Source of the DNA: Vibrio fortis
GTDB taxonomy: Bacteria; Pseudomonadota; Gammaproteobacteria; Enterobacterales; Vibrionaceae
Length of the DNA: 64,000 nt
Assembly: GCF_024347475.1 (NCBI RefSeq)
Contig: NZ_AP025488.1
Coordinates: forward strand, 62,001 to 126,000
Direction of reading: 5' to 3'
Shown one piece after another: positions 17,216 to 25,762 of this stretch (within the stretch, counting starts at the first letter, position 1; every line of letters begins with the position of its first letter). The notes beneath the pieces are model-generated. The model saw only the letters and a list, made by a program, of their open reading frames with translations, ran no database searches and had not been told where the DNA came from. A program made the translations under genes and the position numbers.

Positions 17216-17983
17216 TCAGTTACGACCCGCAATCACACCGCCATCAACATCCCAAATCGCACCAGTTACCCAGTCAGCACTGTCAGACAGCAAGAATGAA
17301 ATGCTGTTCGCGATGTCCTGTGGTAAACCTACTCGACCAATTGGGTGGAACTCATTGAAGCCTTCAAGCGCCTCATCCACCTCTTCTGGGTTAATAAATG
17401 ACTCGTAGATAGGCGTTTTAACCACAGCCGGTGATACCGCATTCACTCGGATATTATGTTCAGCGAGTTCCATCGCCATATGTTGAGTCAGTGAGTGCAG
17501 CCCTGCTTTCGCCATTGAATAAGCTGAAGAAGGCGTCGCTTTTATCGCCTGTTTCGCCCACATAGAACCAACGTTTACGATATTACCACCACCCGACTCA
17601 ATCATCTTCTTAGTGACTGCTTGGGTGATGAAGAACGTGGCTTTGTTGAGTTGCATGTATTGGTCATAGTCTGACACTTGGTGATCTATAAATGCCTTGG
17701 GGTTAAAGTAGCCCGCTGCATTGACCAAATAACCAATACCTTCGTCAATTGAACCTAAATGCTCAATAAGGCAAGCGGTGCTTTCATCGTCATAAAGATT
17801 CGCTTGAAAACCTAAAGCGCGACCGATGGTTTGAAGCTCTGATACCGCATTGTCTAACTTAGTTGGGTTGTTTCCGACCACTAGCACATGAATATTTTGA
17901 GCAGCAAGCTGCTTTGCTGTTTCAAAACCCATCCCACTTGTTCCACCAATAACGACAGCAATACCTTTTTTAGTGAAGTTCAT
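17216..17983 (-). CDS. Classical SDR-family oxidoreductase
   Basis: 255 aa. The cofactor motif [11 protein letters not shown] (about 14-24), NAAG (about 88-91), catalytic Ser in NVGSMWA, and YSMAK are all present, so it should be an active NAD(P)-dependent dehydrogenase/reductase. The tail [15 protein letters not shown] is typical. The ATG at 17983 follows TTAGGAGATAACAAA; the longer frame to 18055 lacks a ribosome site and family similarity. It is divergent from the HxlR regulator at 18089. The substrate is unknown. Confidence 0.9.
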   Translation of the reverse strand: MNFTKKGIAVVIGGTSGMGFETAKQLAAQNIHVLVVGNNPTKLDNAVSELQTIGRALGFQANLYDDESTACLIEHLGSIDEGIGYLVNAAGYFNPKAFIDHQVSDYDQYMQLNKATFFITQAVTKKMIESGGGNIVNVGSMWAKQAIKATPSSAYSMAKAGLHSLTQHMAMELAEHNIRVNAVSPAVVKTPIYESFINPEEVDEALEGFNEFHPIGRVGLPQDIANSISFLLSDSADWVTGAIWDVDGGVIAGRN

Positions 17984-18047
17984 TTTGTTATCTCCTAAGT
18001 CATGTGAACGTGGTAATCTTAGGCTTCGAACTAACACTCTGAATAGT

Positions 18048-18074
18048 AAGTACAAATCGGTTAGGTAGGTACTT
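18048..18074. promoter_or_regulatory. Candidate HxlR operator
   Basis: AAGTAC (18048-18053) and GTACTT (18069-18074) are inverted with a 15-bp spacer, between the divergent SDR and HxlR genes. A further GGTAC follows at 18078. GTAC-containing inverted repeats are common for HxlR-family regulators. Confidence 0.45.
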
Positions 18075-18088
18075 TTTGGTACATCTTT

Positions 18089-18427
18089 ATGAAAAATCAG
18101 GAAAACTTTTTTTCTAGAAAATCGGCACCAGAACGCTCGGCGCGAATGGTAGAAACCATTTATGGCTGTAAATGGTCGCTAACGGTTTATCAATTGCTTG
18201 CGAATGGTATTAATCGACCGGGTGAAATGGTTCGTTCTGTAGAAGGTCTCTCGACTAAGGTACTCAATGAGTGTTTGAAGCGAAATGTTGAATTTGGAAT
18301 TCTTGAAAAACAGATGTTCAATGAGATTCCTCCGCGAGTGGAGTATCAAGTCACCCCTTTTGGCGAGAAGTTCTTAGTAATTCTGAATCAGTTAGAGCAG
18401 CTACAACATGAAATAGATGCAATGTAA
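18089..18427 (+). CDS. HxlR-family winged-helix regulator
   Basis: 112 aa, standard HxlR length. The motif [20 protein letters not shown] (about 27-46) followed by [20 protein letters not shown] and the wing [16 protein letters not shown] is diagnostic. Most HxlR proteins respond to aldehydes, quinones or disulfide stress and control a neighbouring oxidoreductase. Here the SDR gene on the opposite strand is the natural target. A single Cys (Cys27) sits at the start of the conserved helix, where redox-sensing HxlR members have theirs. Confidence 0.88.
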   Translation: MKNQENFFSRKSAPERSARMVETIYGCKWSLTVYQLLANGINRPGEMVRSVEGLSTKVLNECLKRNVEFGILEKQMFNEIPPRVEYQVTPFGEKFLVILNQLEQLQHEIDAM

Positions 18428-18487
18428 TTGTGCTGCTGGTGTAATCTGACCTTCCACCAGCAACCTTAAATAGCATTGGGTTCAACT

Positions 18488-19393
18488 TTAGCTCACCGAC
18501 ATCTCTTCGAAGCGCCCCTTTACAAAGTCGATAAAGGTTCGGATTCGACTCGGTTGATAACGGTCGCGGTGATAAATCGCAGAAAAGTCGACACTTGGTA
18601 CCACCCATTCATCAAACACTTGAACCAACTGCTTGTTACTCAACTCTTCCAAGCAGTAAATAGTCGGTACTCGGATAATACCGTTCCCTGCCATCGCCCC
18701 TTGGACTAACACTCGGCCATTCTTGCACTGCAAGCGCCCGTTCACATGAACATCAACGGTTTTCTTATTGTCCTCTATGGATTGAAAACTCCATCTACGA
18801 ACCGATCCGGTTAAGCAGTCATGCTGTGTGAGCTCTTTGGGGTGAACTGGTTTGCCTTTGCGCTCAAAGTAAGCGGGGCTGGCAAGAGTCCCCATTTCGA
18901 TATCGAGTAACTTGCGGGCAATAAAACCGGCATCTTCCAAACTTCCCATGCGAAAAGCGATATCAAAGGCGTCTTCAATTAAGTCTACACGATGGCTACT
19001 GAAATCTAGACTGATACTGATGTCTGGATAAAGCTGCATAAACTCATTCACCAGATCGGCGATGATCACCTCACCAAGGTATCCGCCAACACAGTTCACT
19101 TTTATGTCACCACGCACTTCTTCAACATCATCAACAGCAGCAATCAAAGCTTGGTCTATATTATCTAAGGCTTGCTCGCAGCGTTGGTAAAGTTCTTCGC
19201 CAGCATGGGTGAGACGCAATGTTCGGGTAGTTCGAATAAATAGCGTCACTCCCATCTGCTTTTCTAGGCTACTCACTTGGCGAGAAACATGGGAACGAGA
19301 GACATCTAACTCTTCCGCCGCTTTAGTGAAATTGCCCAATCGAGCAATGAGAACAAATGAACGGATATCAGACAGGTTAATTTGATTGAGCAT
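18488..19393 (-). CDS. LysR-family transcriptional regulator
   Basis: 301 aa. The helix-turn-helix is in GNFTKAAEELDVSRSHVSRQ (about 20-39), followed by the linker helix and a substrate-binding domain starting GDIKVNCVGGYLGE. It belongs to the same CrgA/YafC-like branch as the other two LysR proteins here (SPAYFERKGKP...HDCLTGS segment). Divergent from the SDR gene at 19592, which is probably its target. The inducer is unknown. Confidence 0.9.
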   Translation of the reverse strand: MLNQINLSDIRSFVLIARLGNFTKAAEELDVSRSHVSRQVSSLEKQMGVTLFIRTTRTLRLTHAGEELYQRCEQALDNIDQALIAAVDDVEEVRGDIKVNCVGGYLGEVIIADLVNEFMQLYPDISISLDFSSHRVDLIEDAFDIAFRMGSLEDAGFIARKLLDIEMGTLASPAYFERKGKPVHPKELTQHDCLTGSVRRWSFQSIEDNKKTVDVHVNGRLQCKNGRVLVQGAMAGNGIIRVPTIYCLEELSNKQLVQVFDEWVVPSVDFSAIYHRDRYQPSRIRTFIDFVKGRFEEMSVS

Positions 19394-19552
19394 AGTCGCG
19401 ATTCAGTCAGAACAAGATGCTTTTATTGTTGCAGTATGACAACAGTGTTTCAAGTAAAGCGCTATATATCAACAATGCAGTTTTCCTTAATATACCCCCA
19501 TCGCAAAGAAGCAAGTCAATAACACCTTGTTTCAATTGCACTTAGACAATAA

Positions 19553-19565
19553 GTCGTCATACGAC
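19553..19565. promoter_or_regulatory. Small palindrome in the LysR-SDR intergenic region
   Basis: GTCGT-CAT-ACGAC, a perfect 5-3-5 inverted repeat about 27 nt before the SDR start. It is a candidate operator for the divergent LysR protein but short enough to occur by chance. Confidence 0.3.
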
Positions 19566-19591
19566 GACATGAAGGTACAGAGGAAATAAAC

Positions 19592-20311
19592 ATGAAAAAA
19601 CTAATCGTAATCACAGGTGCTAGCTCTGGTATTGGTGAAGCAATCGCTCGTCGTCTAAGCGATGAAGGTCACCCTCTGCTGCTTTTAGCTCGTCGTATTG
19701 ACCGTCTTGAAGCATTGAACCTGCCAAACTCTCTAGCAGTAAAAGTAGACGTGACTGACCAAGCTTCATTCGAAGCAGCAATTGCACAAGGTGAAGAGAA
19801 ATTCGGCCCTGTTGATGCTCTGATCAACAACGCTGGCGCAATGCTTCTAGGCCAAATCGATACGCAAGATGCATCTGAGTGGAAACGCATGTTTGATGTA
19901 AACGTGCTTGGTCTTCTAAACGGCATGCAAGCTGTTCTTGCGCCAATGAAAGAGCGTAACAGCGGCACAATCATCAACATCAGCTCAATCGCGGGTAAGA
20001 AAACATTCCCGAACCACGCCGCTTACTGTGGTACTAAATTCGCGGTACACGCTATCTCTGAAAATGTGCGTGAAGAAGTGGCAGCAGCAAACGTTCGTGT
20101 AACAACAATTGCACCAGGTGCGGTAGAAACTGAGCTTCTTTCTCACACGACATCTCAAGAGATTAAAGATGGTTACGGTGAGTGGAAAGAACAAATGGGT
20201 GGCGTACTAGCAGCTGACGACATCGCTCGCGCAGTATCATTCGCTTACCAGCAACCACAAAACGTATGTATTCGTGAAATCGCTCTAGCACCAACGAAGC
20301 AAGAGCCATAA
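19592..20311 (+). CDS. SDR-family oxidoreductase
   Basis: 239 aa classical SDR. The cofactor motif is TGASSGIGEAIA (about 8-19), followed by NNAG, catalytic Ser in INISSIAG, and YCGTK (Y-x3-K). It resembles the YdfG/serine 3-dehydrogenase-like group, with the C-terminal ADDIARAVSFAYQQPQNVCI segment. It should reduce or oxidise small hydroxy/keto compounds with NADP. The base composition and strong codon preference look like a well-expressed gene. Divergent from the LysR at 18488, and followed by a strong terminator. Confidence 0.9.
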   Translation: MKKLIVITGASSGIGEAIARRLSDEGHPLLLLARRIDRLEALNLPNSLAVKVDVTDQASFEAAIAQGEEKFGPVDALINNAGAMLLGQIDTQDASEWKRMFDVNVLGLLNGMQAVLAPMKERNSGTIINISSIAGKKTFPNHAAYCGTKFAVHAISENVREEVAAANVRVTTIAPGAVETELLSHTTSQEIKDGYGEWKEQMGGVLAADDIARAVSFAYQQPQNVCIREIALAPTKQEP

Positions 20312-20356
20312 ACTTCACGCAATAATGCACATACCGTCGTAATCGATGACGGATAG

Positions 20357-20398
20357 AAAAAGGATCTGTAACTAGAAATAGATTGCAGGTCCTTTTTT
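20357..20398 (+). terminator. Terminator after the SDR gene
   Basis: AAGGATCTGTAA pairs with TTGCAGGTCCTT (two G-T pairs), followed by TTTTTT. Confidence 0.82.
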
Positions 20399-20490
20399 AC
20401 GTCTGACTATAATTGCTATCTGTAAAGTTACACTGAATGGCGTTTGATCAGATTCCAACATTTGACCAAACGAGCTGTATCGCAATCTGT

Positions 20491-22194
20491 CTATGCTTTT
20501 GCTGTAACATTCTTAGCATATGATGCGTTTGAATATTCATCACCCTTTGAAAGTTTACTTTCTAAAATCACCTCATAAGGCAAGTTCAAGTTAAGTAAGT
20601 GTTCATAACGTTGTTCAATTTGGTCCCTTTTAAGCTTCAACGTAGGTGTTAGCAAGCCATTCTCAATACTCCATGGCTGTTCCACAACAATCAGGTGATC
20701 GAGTCTTTCATGGGCTTCTAATTCTCTGTTTACTTTCTTTAAGGTAGCTTTCAGTTCTTTTCGAACATGGGCTGCGGTACTAGGTGTGCCTTCACCTAAA
20801 ACAACTAATGCAATCGGCTGTTTTCGACCAATCCCCATGACGCATACTTGCTCAATATCTGGATTCCTACCTAAGCTGCTTTCAATGGGAACAGGTGAAA
20901 CGTACTTTCCTTTACTCGTCTTAAACTGTTCTTTTACTCGTCCAATAATTCGCCATGAGCCATCAGCATTAAGCTCAGCTTTATCACCCGTCTTAAACCA
21001 ACCCTCTTCAAAAGCAGCTTTGGTGGCTTCATCATTTGCGTAATATCCCGAAAAGACAGCATCCCCTTTGATCAGAACTTCACCTTCTTCAGACAATTTC
21101 ATTTCTACACACGGTTGAGGCGTTCCAATTGTCCCGAGGTGGTCAAAATCAAAAGGCACATTGCTGCATGAAAGGCCTGACGTTTCTGTCATCCCCCAAC
21201 CTTCGCCGATACTAATACCGATCTTGTGGAACCACAGGAGCACTTCTGGGGAAATAGGTGCACTACCAGACCCAAATAAAACCGTGTCTTGAAGTCCTAG
21301 GTTTTCACGTATTTTACGCGCGACAATTTGGCCAATAAACGGGATTTTTAGTAGCAGCTGTAAACGGTTATTAGGCATCTTTGCCAAGATCTTTGACTGG
21401 AACTTGGTCCATAGTCTTGGTACGGAAAGGAAAGCCGTTGGACGAGCATATTTAACATCTTCAATGAAGGTATCAATTGATTCAGTAAAGAATACTTCAG
21501 CGGGATTATAAATCGATGGAAGCTCTACCACACAACGCTCAGTGATATGAGCTAATGGCAGGTAAGACATAACGCGAGTTTCCCCTGGTTGAAAAAATAT
21601 CTCACTGCCAGATGTTGCTGACGATGCAACGTTTAAATAGCTAAGTTCAACTCCCTTTGCCAAACCAGTGCTTCCAGAGGTGTAGATGATCGAAAAAGTA
21701 TCGTTAAGGCTAGGGGAATTAATATTTTCAAGTGGCGTTAACATCGACAACCAAGCATGCCAATCAAGCTTACAGTCGACTTTAGCGCTAGGCATTGCTA
21801 TGGTAACTAACGATTCAGGTATAGCTTTACTAAGCTCTATGGAATCATCAAGCTTGCCAATAAACATCGCTTTAGCGCCACTATGTTCCAATACGTACTT
21901 TATGTTGTCTGAACTTGCTGTAGGGTAAATCGGGACACTAACTAAGCCAGCCATCATTATCGCTAAGTCACATATGTACCACTCTGCCGAATTTTTAGCG
22001 ATGATCGAGACTTTGTCCCCTTCGATGAGCCCACAATCGAGCAAACCTTTTGCGACTTTCCGAGCTGTAATATCTGCCTCAAGCCACGTATAGGTATGCC
22101 ACTCTCGTTCAACAGGTTGGTGCAGCCACACTTTGTCGGGGTGCTTTTTAACATTAATTTTCAACTGATCTAACGGCGTACGATAAGTTGTCAT
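20491..22194 (-). CDS. AMP-forming acyl-CoA synthetase (long-chain fatty acid-CoA ligase type)
   Basis: 567 aa ANL-superfamily enzyme that activates a carboxylic acid with ATP and joins it to CoA. Core motifs present are IIYTSGSTGLAKGVELSY (AMP-binding P-loop, about 170-187), GEGWGMTETSG, GWFKTGDKAEL and the hinge/A8 motif GRVKEQFKTSKGKYVSP. The architecture and SGYYANDEAT stretch fit long-chain ligases of the FadD15 or eukaryotic ACSL branch rather than E. coli FadD. ATG 22194 follows AAGGAAAGTTTAATT; the upstream frame to 22278 lacks family similarity. The leader 22195-22563 has no gene or clear site. Confidence 0.88.
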   Translation of the reverse strand: MTTYRTPLDQLKINVKKHPDKVWLHQPVEREWHTYTWLEADITARKVAKGLLDCGLIEGDKVSIIAKNSAEWYICDLAIMMAGLVSVPIYPTASSDNIKYVLEHSGAKAMFIGKLDDSIELSKAIPESLVTIAMPSAKVDCKLDWHAWLSMLTPLENINSPSLNDTFSIIYTSGSTGLAKGVELSYLNVASSATSGSEIFFQPGETRVMSYLPLAHITERCVVELPSIYNPAEVFFTESIDTFIEDVKYARPTAFLSVPRLWTKFQSKILAKMPNNRLQLLLKIPFIGQIVARKIRENLGLQDTVLFGSGSAPISPEVLLWFHKIGISIGEGWGMTETSGLSCSNVPFDFDHLGTIGTPQPCVEMKLSEEGEVLIKGDAVFSGYYANDEATKAAFEEGWFKTGDKAELNADGSWRIIGRVKEQFKTSKGKYVSPVPIESSLGRNPDIEQVCVMGIGRKQPIALVVLGEGTPSTAAHVRKELKATLKKVNRELEAHERLDHLIVVEQPWSIENGLLTPTLKLKRDQIEQRYEHLLNLNLPYEVILESKLSKGDEYSNASYAKNVTAKA

Positions 22195-22563
22195 AATTAA
22201 ACTTTCCTTAGTTATTAAAAGGTGTCTGATCTTAAATTCAACAAGAACGCAGCACTGCGATAAATTTAAGCTCTCCAAAATCAGATGGATATTTAACCAC
22301 CACTTGGTCTGACCACATTAATTTTGAACAACATTTGATCAACAAATATTTAACATTCAACAATCAATCTGAGATATGCAACAGCAACATTCCGCTAAAG
22401 AAATGACAGTTTTATAAATTACTTGGCTTACCTATAAAACTAATGGGAAAACTCGGGGTACATTTGTTGCCTGAAAATAGTCACGTTTAATAGAGAAGCA
22501 GTTTTCTCTAAATCTAAAAGTTAACTAGGTTAAAACAAGGCAATGGTTTTACGCGATTTCGTA

Positions 22564-22599
22564 GAAAACAAAAAGGGATCTGAACATTCAGATCCCTTT
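22564..22599 (-). terminator. Terminator after the TRAP permease gene
   Basis: 13-bp perfect stem AAAGGGATCTGAA / TTCAGATCCCTTT with a 2-nt centre; on the complement it is followed by TTTTTGTTTTC. Confidence 0.85.
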
Positions 22600-22626
22600 C
22601 TCGTATTTATATAACTTCAAATCAGG

Positions 22627-24540
22627 TTACGCTTGTTGAGCCACCTCACGACTTCGCCACTGGATGACTATTAGGCCAATAATAATCGCGATACCCAGAG
22701 GACCTAAGCCGAACGGGTTGAGGAGTAACAGTGGGATGGCGAGCAATGCCACCAAACGCTCAACCATATTCAGTGAACGAATCAGATAACCCTCAATCGC
22801 AATGGCGATAGCGACAATGATGGTCAAAGTTTGAACGATAGAGAATAGCAGCGCTGGCATACCATCGTTCGGATTCACGATGCTAGTGTAGGCCATCATG
22901 ATTGGGATGATAAACAGACCGCCCGCTAGCTTGAATGCCTCTACCGATGACTTCATTGGATTCGCATTAGCAACACCTGCACCAGCAAAGGCTGCAAGCG
23001 CAATTGGTGGCGTTACGTTAGAAGTCTGCGACAACCAGAATACGATAAGGTGAGCCGTTAACAGAGGTAAGCCAAAGTCTGTCAGCATTGGCACTGCCAT
23101 CACCGCGAGTACGATATATGCCGCGGTTACTGGTAGACCCATTCCAAGAACCAAGGCTACCAAGCTGATTAAGCCCAGTGCGATGAGCATGTAGCCGCCA
23201 GAAAAGTCCATCACAAACTGGGTGAACTGAAGGCCGATACCTGTCTGCCCTACTACACCAACAATAATGCCAGCAGCACCACAAGCAGCAGAAATTGGTA
23301 ACGCCATTAACGCACCATTCTTCATGCCTTCGATGAACTTCTTCAGACCAATACGGCTATGTTTGCGAAGTGCCGCTGTCATTAGAATCGCGGTACAGCC
23401 CGCTACACCCACCAGCAGTGGCGAGTAAGCCATCATCAACAACACAGTAATGAGAATCAACGGAATAAGGTGATGCGCACCGTCTTTCATCACGGCAATC
23501 ACCGCTTCAGTTTTGCTTACAGCTTGCAGATTCAATTTGCACGCCATCAGGTGAACGTAGAGCAGAGTACAGAAGAAGTAGAGTATCGCAGGTGCAATTG
23601 AAGCAATCATGATTTCGCTATAAGGCACACCGGTAAACTGCGCCATGACGAACGCACCCGCCCCCATGATAGGAGGCATGATCTGCCCACCCGTTGAGGC
23701 AGCCGCTTCGATACCCGCAGCTTGTTCTGGTTTATAGCCAAGCTTCTTCATCATCGGAATGGTGATAGAGCCAGTTGTCACCGTATTTGCAATTGCAGAA
23801 CCGGATATCGAACCTAAGCCTGCGGAAGCCAATACAGCCGCTTTAGCTGGACCGCCACGATATTTACCCGCAATCGAGAATGCGAGATCGATAAAGAACT
23901 TACCTGCGCCCGTGACCTCAAGAAATGCGCCAAACAACACGAAGATGAATACCGTTGTCGCAGCAATGCCGAGTGCTGACCCAAATACGCCATTTGCAGA
24001 ATAGATCTGGAACTGGATCAGCTCTTGTAAACTGTATGCCTTAATTGCAAAGCCACTTGGTAGCATGTCGCCCAATGCACTGTATGCAAGAAATAGAGCT
24101 GCAATGAACACCATCACCCACCCTACCGTTCGTCTACAGCCTTCTAGTAGCAGTGCCAATAAAGTACAACCAGCGAACATATCGGCAAACTGAAGACCAT
24201 AGAATAGATGGTTGATATCGTTGTAGTCGAAGATCCACAAACGGTATCCTGCAAATACCACCACGCCACACAAGATCACATCGATAAGCTTACCGACCAC
24301 AAAAAACTTGTTCTCACGGTTGGTAATCAACGGATAGTGAAGAAAGATCAATACCAGCACCCAACACAAATGAATAGGTCTGAAATAGGTCGCGGAAATG
24401 GTTGAACTAACACCCTGCCAAATTTGAAAAACCGACAATGCCACCGCAACAACCAGTGTTAGGTAGCCCATAACATTGACCAGTTTTTCGTACGGAAGCG
24501 TGTGTGAAGAAGGGTGTTGATTATCAGGAGTAATATCCAT
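22627..24540 (-). CDS. TRAP transporter permease, fused 4TM/12TM type (TAXI system)
   Basis: 637 aa, the fused small-plus-large membrane subunit used with TAXI binding proteins (TRAP fused permease family). About 16-18 hydrophobic segments. The DctM part has the signature GLGSISGSAIANTVTTGSIT, followed by MKKLGYKPEQAAGIEAAAST, and GQIMPPIMGAGAFVMA. A conserved LGMGLPVTAAYIVLAV follows. It imports an organic acid with a sodium gradient; the substrate is unknown, with glutamate or dicarboxylates typical for the few studied TAXI systems. It lies 74 nt downstream of the binding protein on the same strand and ends at a strong terminator. Confidence 0.92.
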   Translation of the reverse strand: MDITPDNQHPSSHTLPYEKLVNVMGYLTLVVAVALSVFQIWQGVSSTISATYFRPIHLCWVLVLIFLHYPLITNRENKFFVVGKLIDVILCGVVVFAGYRLWIFDYNDINHLFYGLQFADMFAGCTLLALLLEGCRRTVGWVMVFIAALFLAYSALGDMLPSGFAIKAYSLQELIQFQIYSANGVFGSALGIAATTVFIFVLFGAFLEVTGAGKFFIDLAFSIAGKYRGGPAKAAVLASAGLGSISGSAIANTVTTGSITIPMMKKLGYKPEQAAGIEAAASTGGQIMPPIMGAGAFVMAQFTGVPYSEIMIASIAPAILYFFCTLLYVHLMACKLNLQAVSKTEAVIAVMKDGAHHLIPLILITVLLMMAYSPLLVGVAGCTAILMTAALRKHSRIGLKKFIEGMKNGALMALPISAACGAAGIIVGVVGQTGIGLQFTQFVMDFSGGYMLIALGLISLVALVLGMGLPVTAAYIVLAVMAVPMLTDFGLPLLTAHLIVFWLSQTSNVTPPIALAAFAGAGVANANPMKSSVEAFKLAGGLFIIPIMMAYTSIVNPNDGMPALLFSIVQTLTIIVAIAIAIEGYLIRSLNMVERLVALLAIPLLLLNPFGLGPLGIAIIIGLIVIQWRSREVAQQA

Positions 24541-24614
24541 ATTAATGCCTGCTGGATAAGAACGAATTGATAAAAAAGGGTAAGTGAGAGATCACTTACC
24601 CTGAAGTAGATGTA

Positions 24615-25541
24615 TTACTTGCTGACTGAATCTAGGTACTTTTGAGCACCAGCGTGTAGTGGTACACCTTGTAGTCGAGACGCGTTTTCTGGTGTTGTCA
24701 TTTCTGCCATTTTCACCACTTTACGAATGTCACCAATGTTTTCAAAGGCCGCTTTCGTTAGGTTGTAGGCCATGTCATCACTCATATTCGCGTTAACCAC
24801 CAACACGTTCCAAACGCTCAACGTTGATACAGGATCAACCTTATTGTAAACACCCGCTGGGATGTCATAAGCGCTGTAAGCTGGGTACTGCTTCATGAAA
24901 TTTGCGCTCTCTTCGTCAGAGATAGAAAGCACTTTAATATCATGAGTTAGCGCAATCTGAGTCACTGCGCCTACGCCTTGACCGCCAACGATAAAACCAA
25001 CGTCAATTTGACCATTTGCTAATGCGTTGGTCGTTTCTGAGTAGTTTAGGTAAACCGCATCAATATCTTTTTTAACATCAATGCCCATAGACTCTAGTAG
25101 TGCCGCCGATGTTACCGCCGTACCGCTTGCTGGTGCACCAAGAGAAACGCGCTTACCTTTTAGCTGTGATAGAGAGTCAATACCAGAATCTTTAAGCGTG
25201 ATGGTATGAACTAGGTTTGGATACAAAGCAAACAGGGTTTTCACAGGCATTTTTTTCGGGAATTTACCCTCACCGTTGTACGCATCCAGAACAACGTTAC
25301 CCATAGCGATACCTGCGATCATATCGCCACGTACCACCTTAATCGTGTTCTCTACCGAAGCCGCTGTCACTTCCGCCTTTGCATTCACATCAGGCACGTT
25401 TTCAGACCAAACCTTAGCCAGAGCACCACCAAATGGATAGTAGATACCACTTTGACCACCAGTACCGATTGAGTAGTTTTCAGCACTTGCCATTGCAGGT
25501 AAAATCGCGAATAAAGCCACTAATAAATTACGTTTAAGCAC
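24615..25541 (-). CDS. TAXI-family TRAP transporter solute-binding protein
   Basis: 308 aa periplasmic protein. The signal peptide RNLLVALFAILPAMASA is followed by ENYSIGTGGQSGIYYPFGGA, the diagnostic TAXI start, with VRGDMIAGIAMGNVV and ASGTAVTSAALLESMG later. I place the start at GTG 25541. An ATG two codons upstream (25547) directly abuts AAGGAG with no spacer, whereas the GTG has AAGGAG at 6 nt. The longer frame to 25697 has no leader similarity. First gene of the TRAP operon. The promoter was not resolved. Confidence 0.92.
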   Translation of the reverse strand: MLKRNLLVALFAILPAMASAENYSIGTGGQSGIYYPFGGALAKVWSENVPDVNAKAEVTAASVENTIKVVRGDMIAGIAMGNVVLDAYNGEGKFPKKMPVKTLFALYPNLVHTITLKDSGIDSLSQLKGKRVSLGAPASGTAVTSAALLESMGIDVKKDIDAVYLNYSETTNALANGQIDVGFIVGGQGVGAVTQIALTHDIKVLSISDEESANFMKQYPAYSAYDIPAGVYNKVDPVSTLSVWNVLVVNANMSDDMAYNLTKAAFENIGDIRKVVKMAEMTTPENASRLQGVPLHAGAQKYLDSVSK

Positions 25542-25762
25542 AATCATCTCCTTGATTATTAAACCGTAATTAGATCTAAACCTAGCTACAGGTTTTATTA
25601 ACTGATCGTTTTTTGAACCGTTTAAAACATTACTCTGCGACCGAATATTGTGCAATAAATTACAGTGCAAATGTGAAGCAAGTGTTAAATTGATCACTTA
25701 TCAATAAAAAAGGGCAAGCCTAAGCTCACCCTTCCATTTTCAACAAATATTATAAGTTGAGA

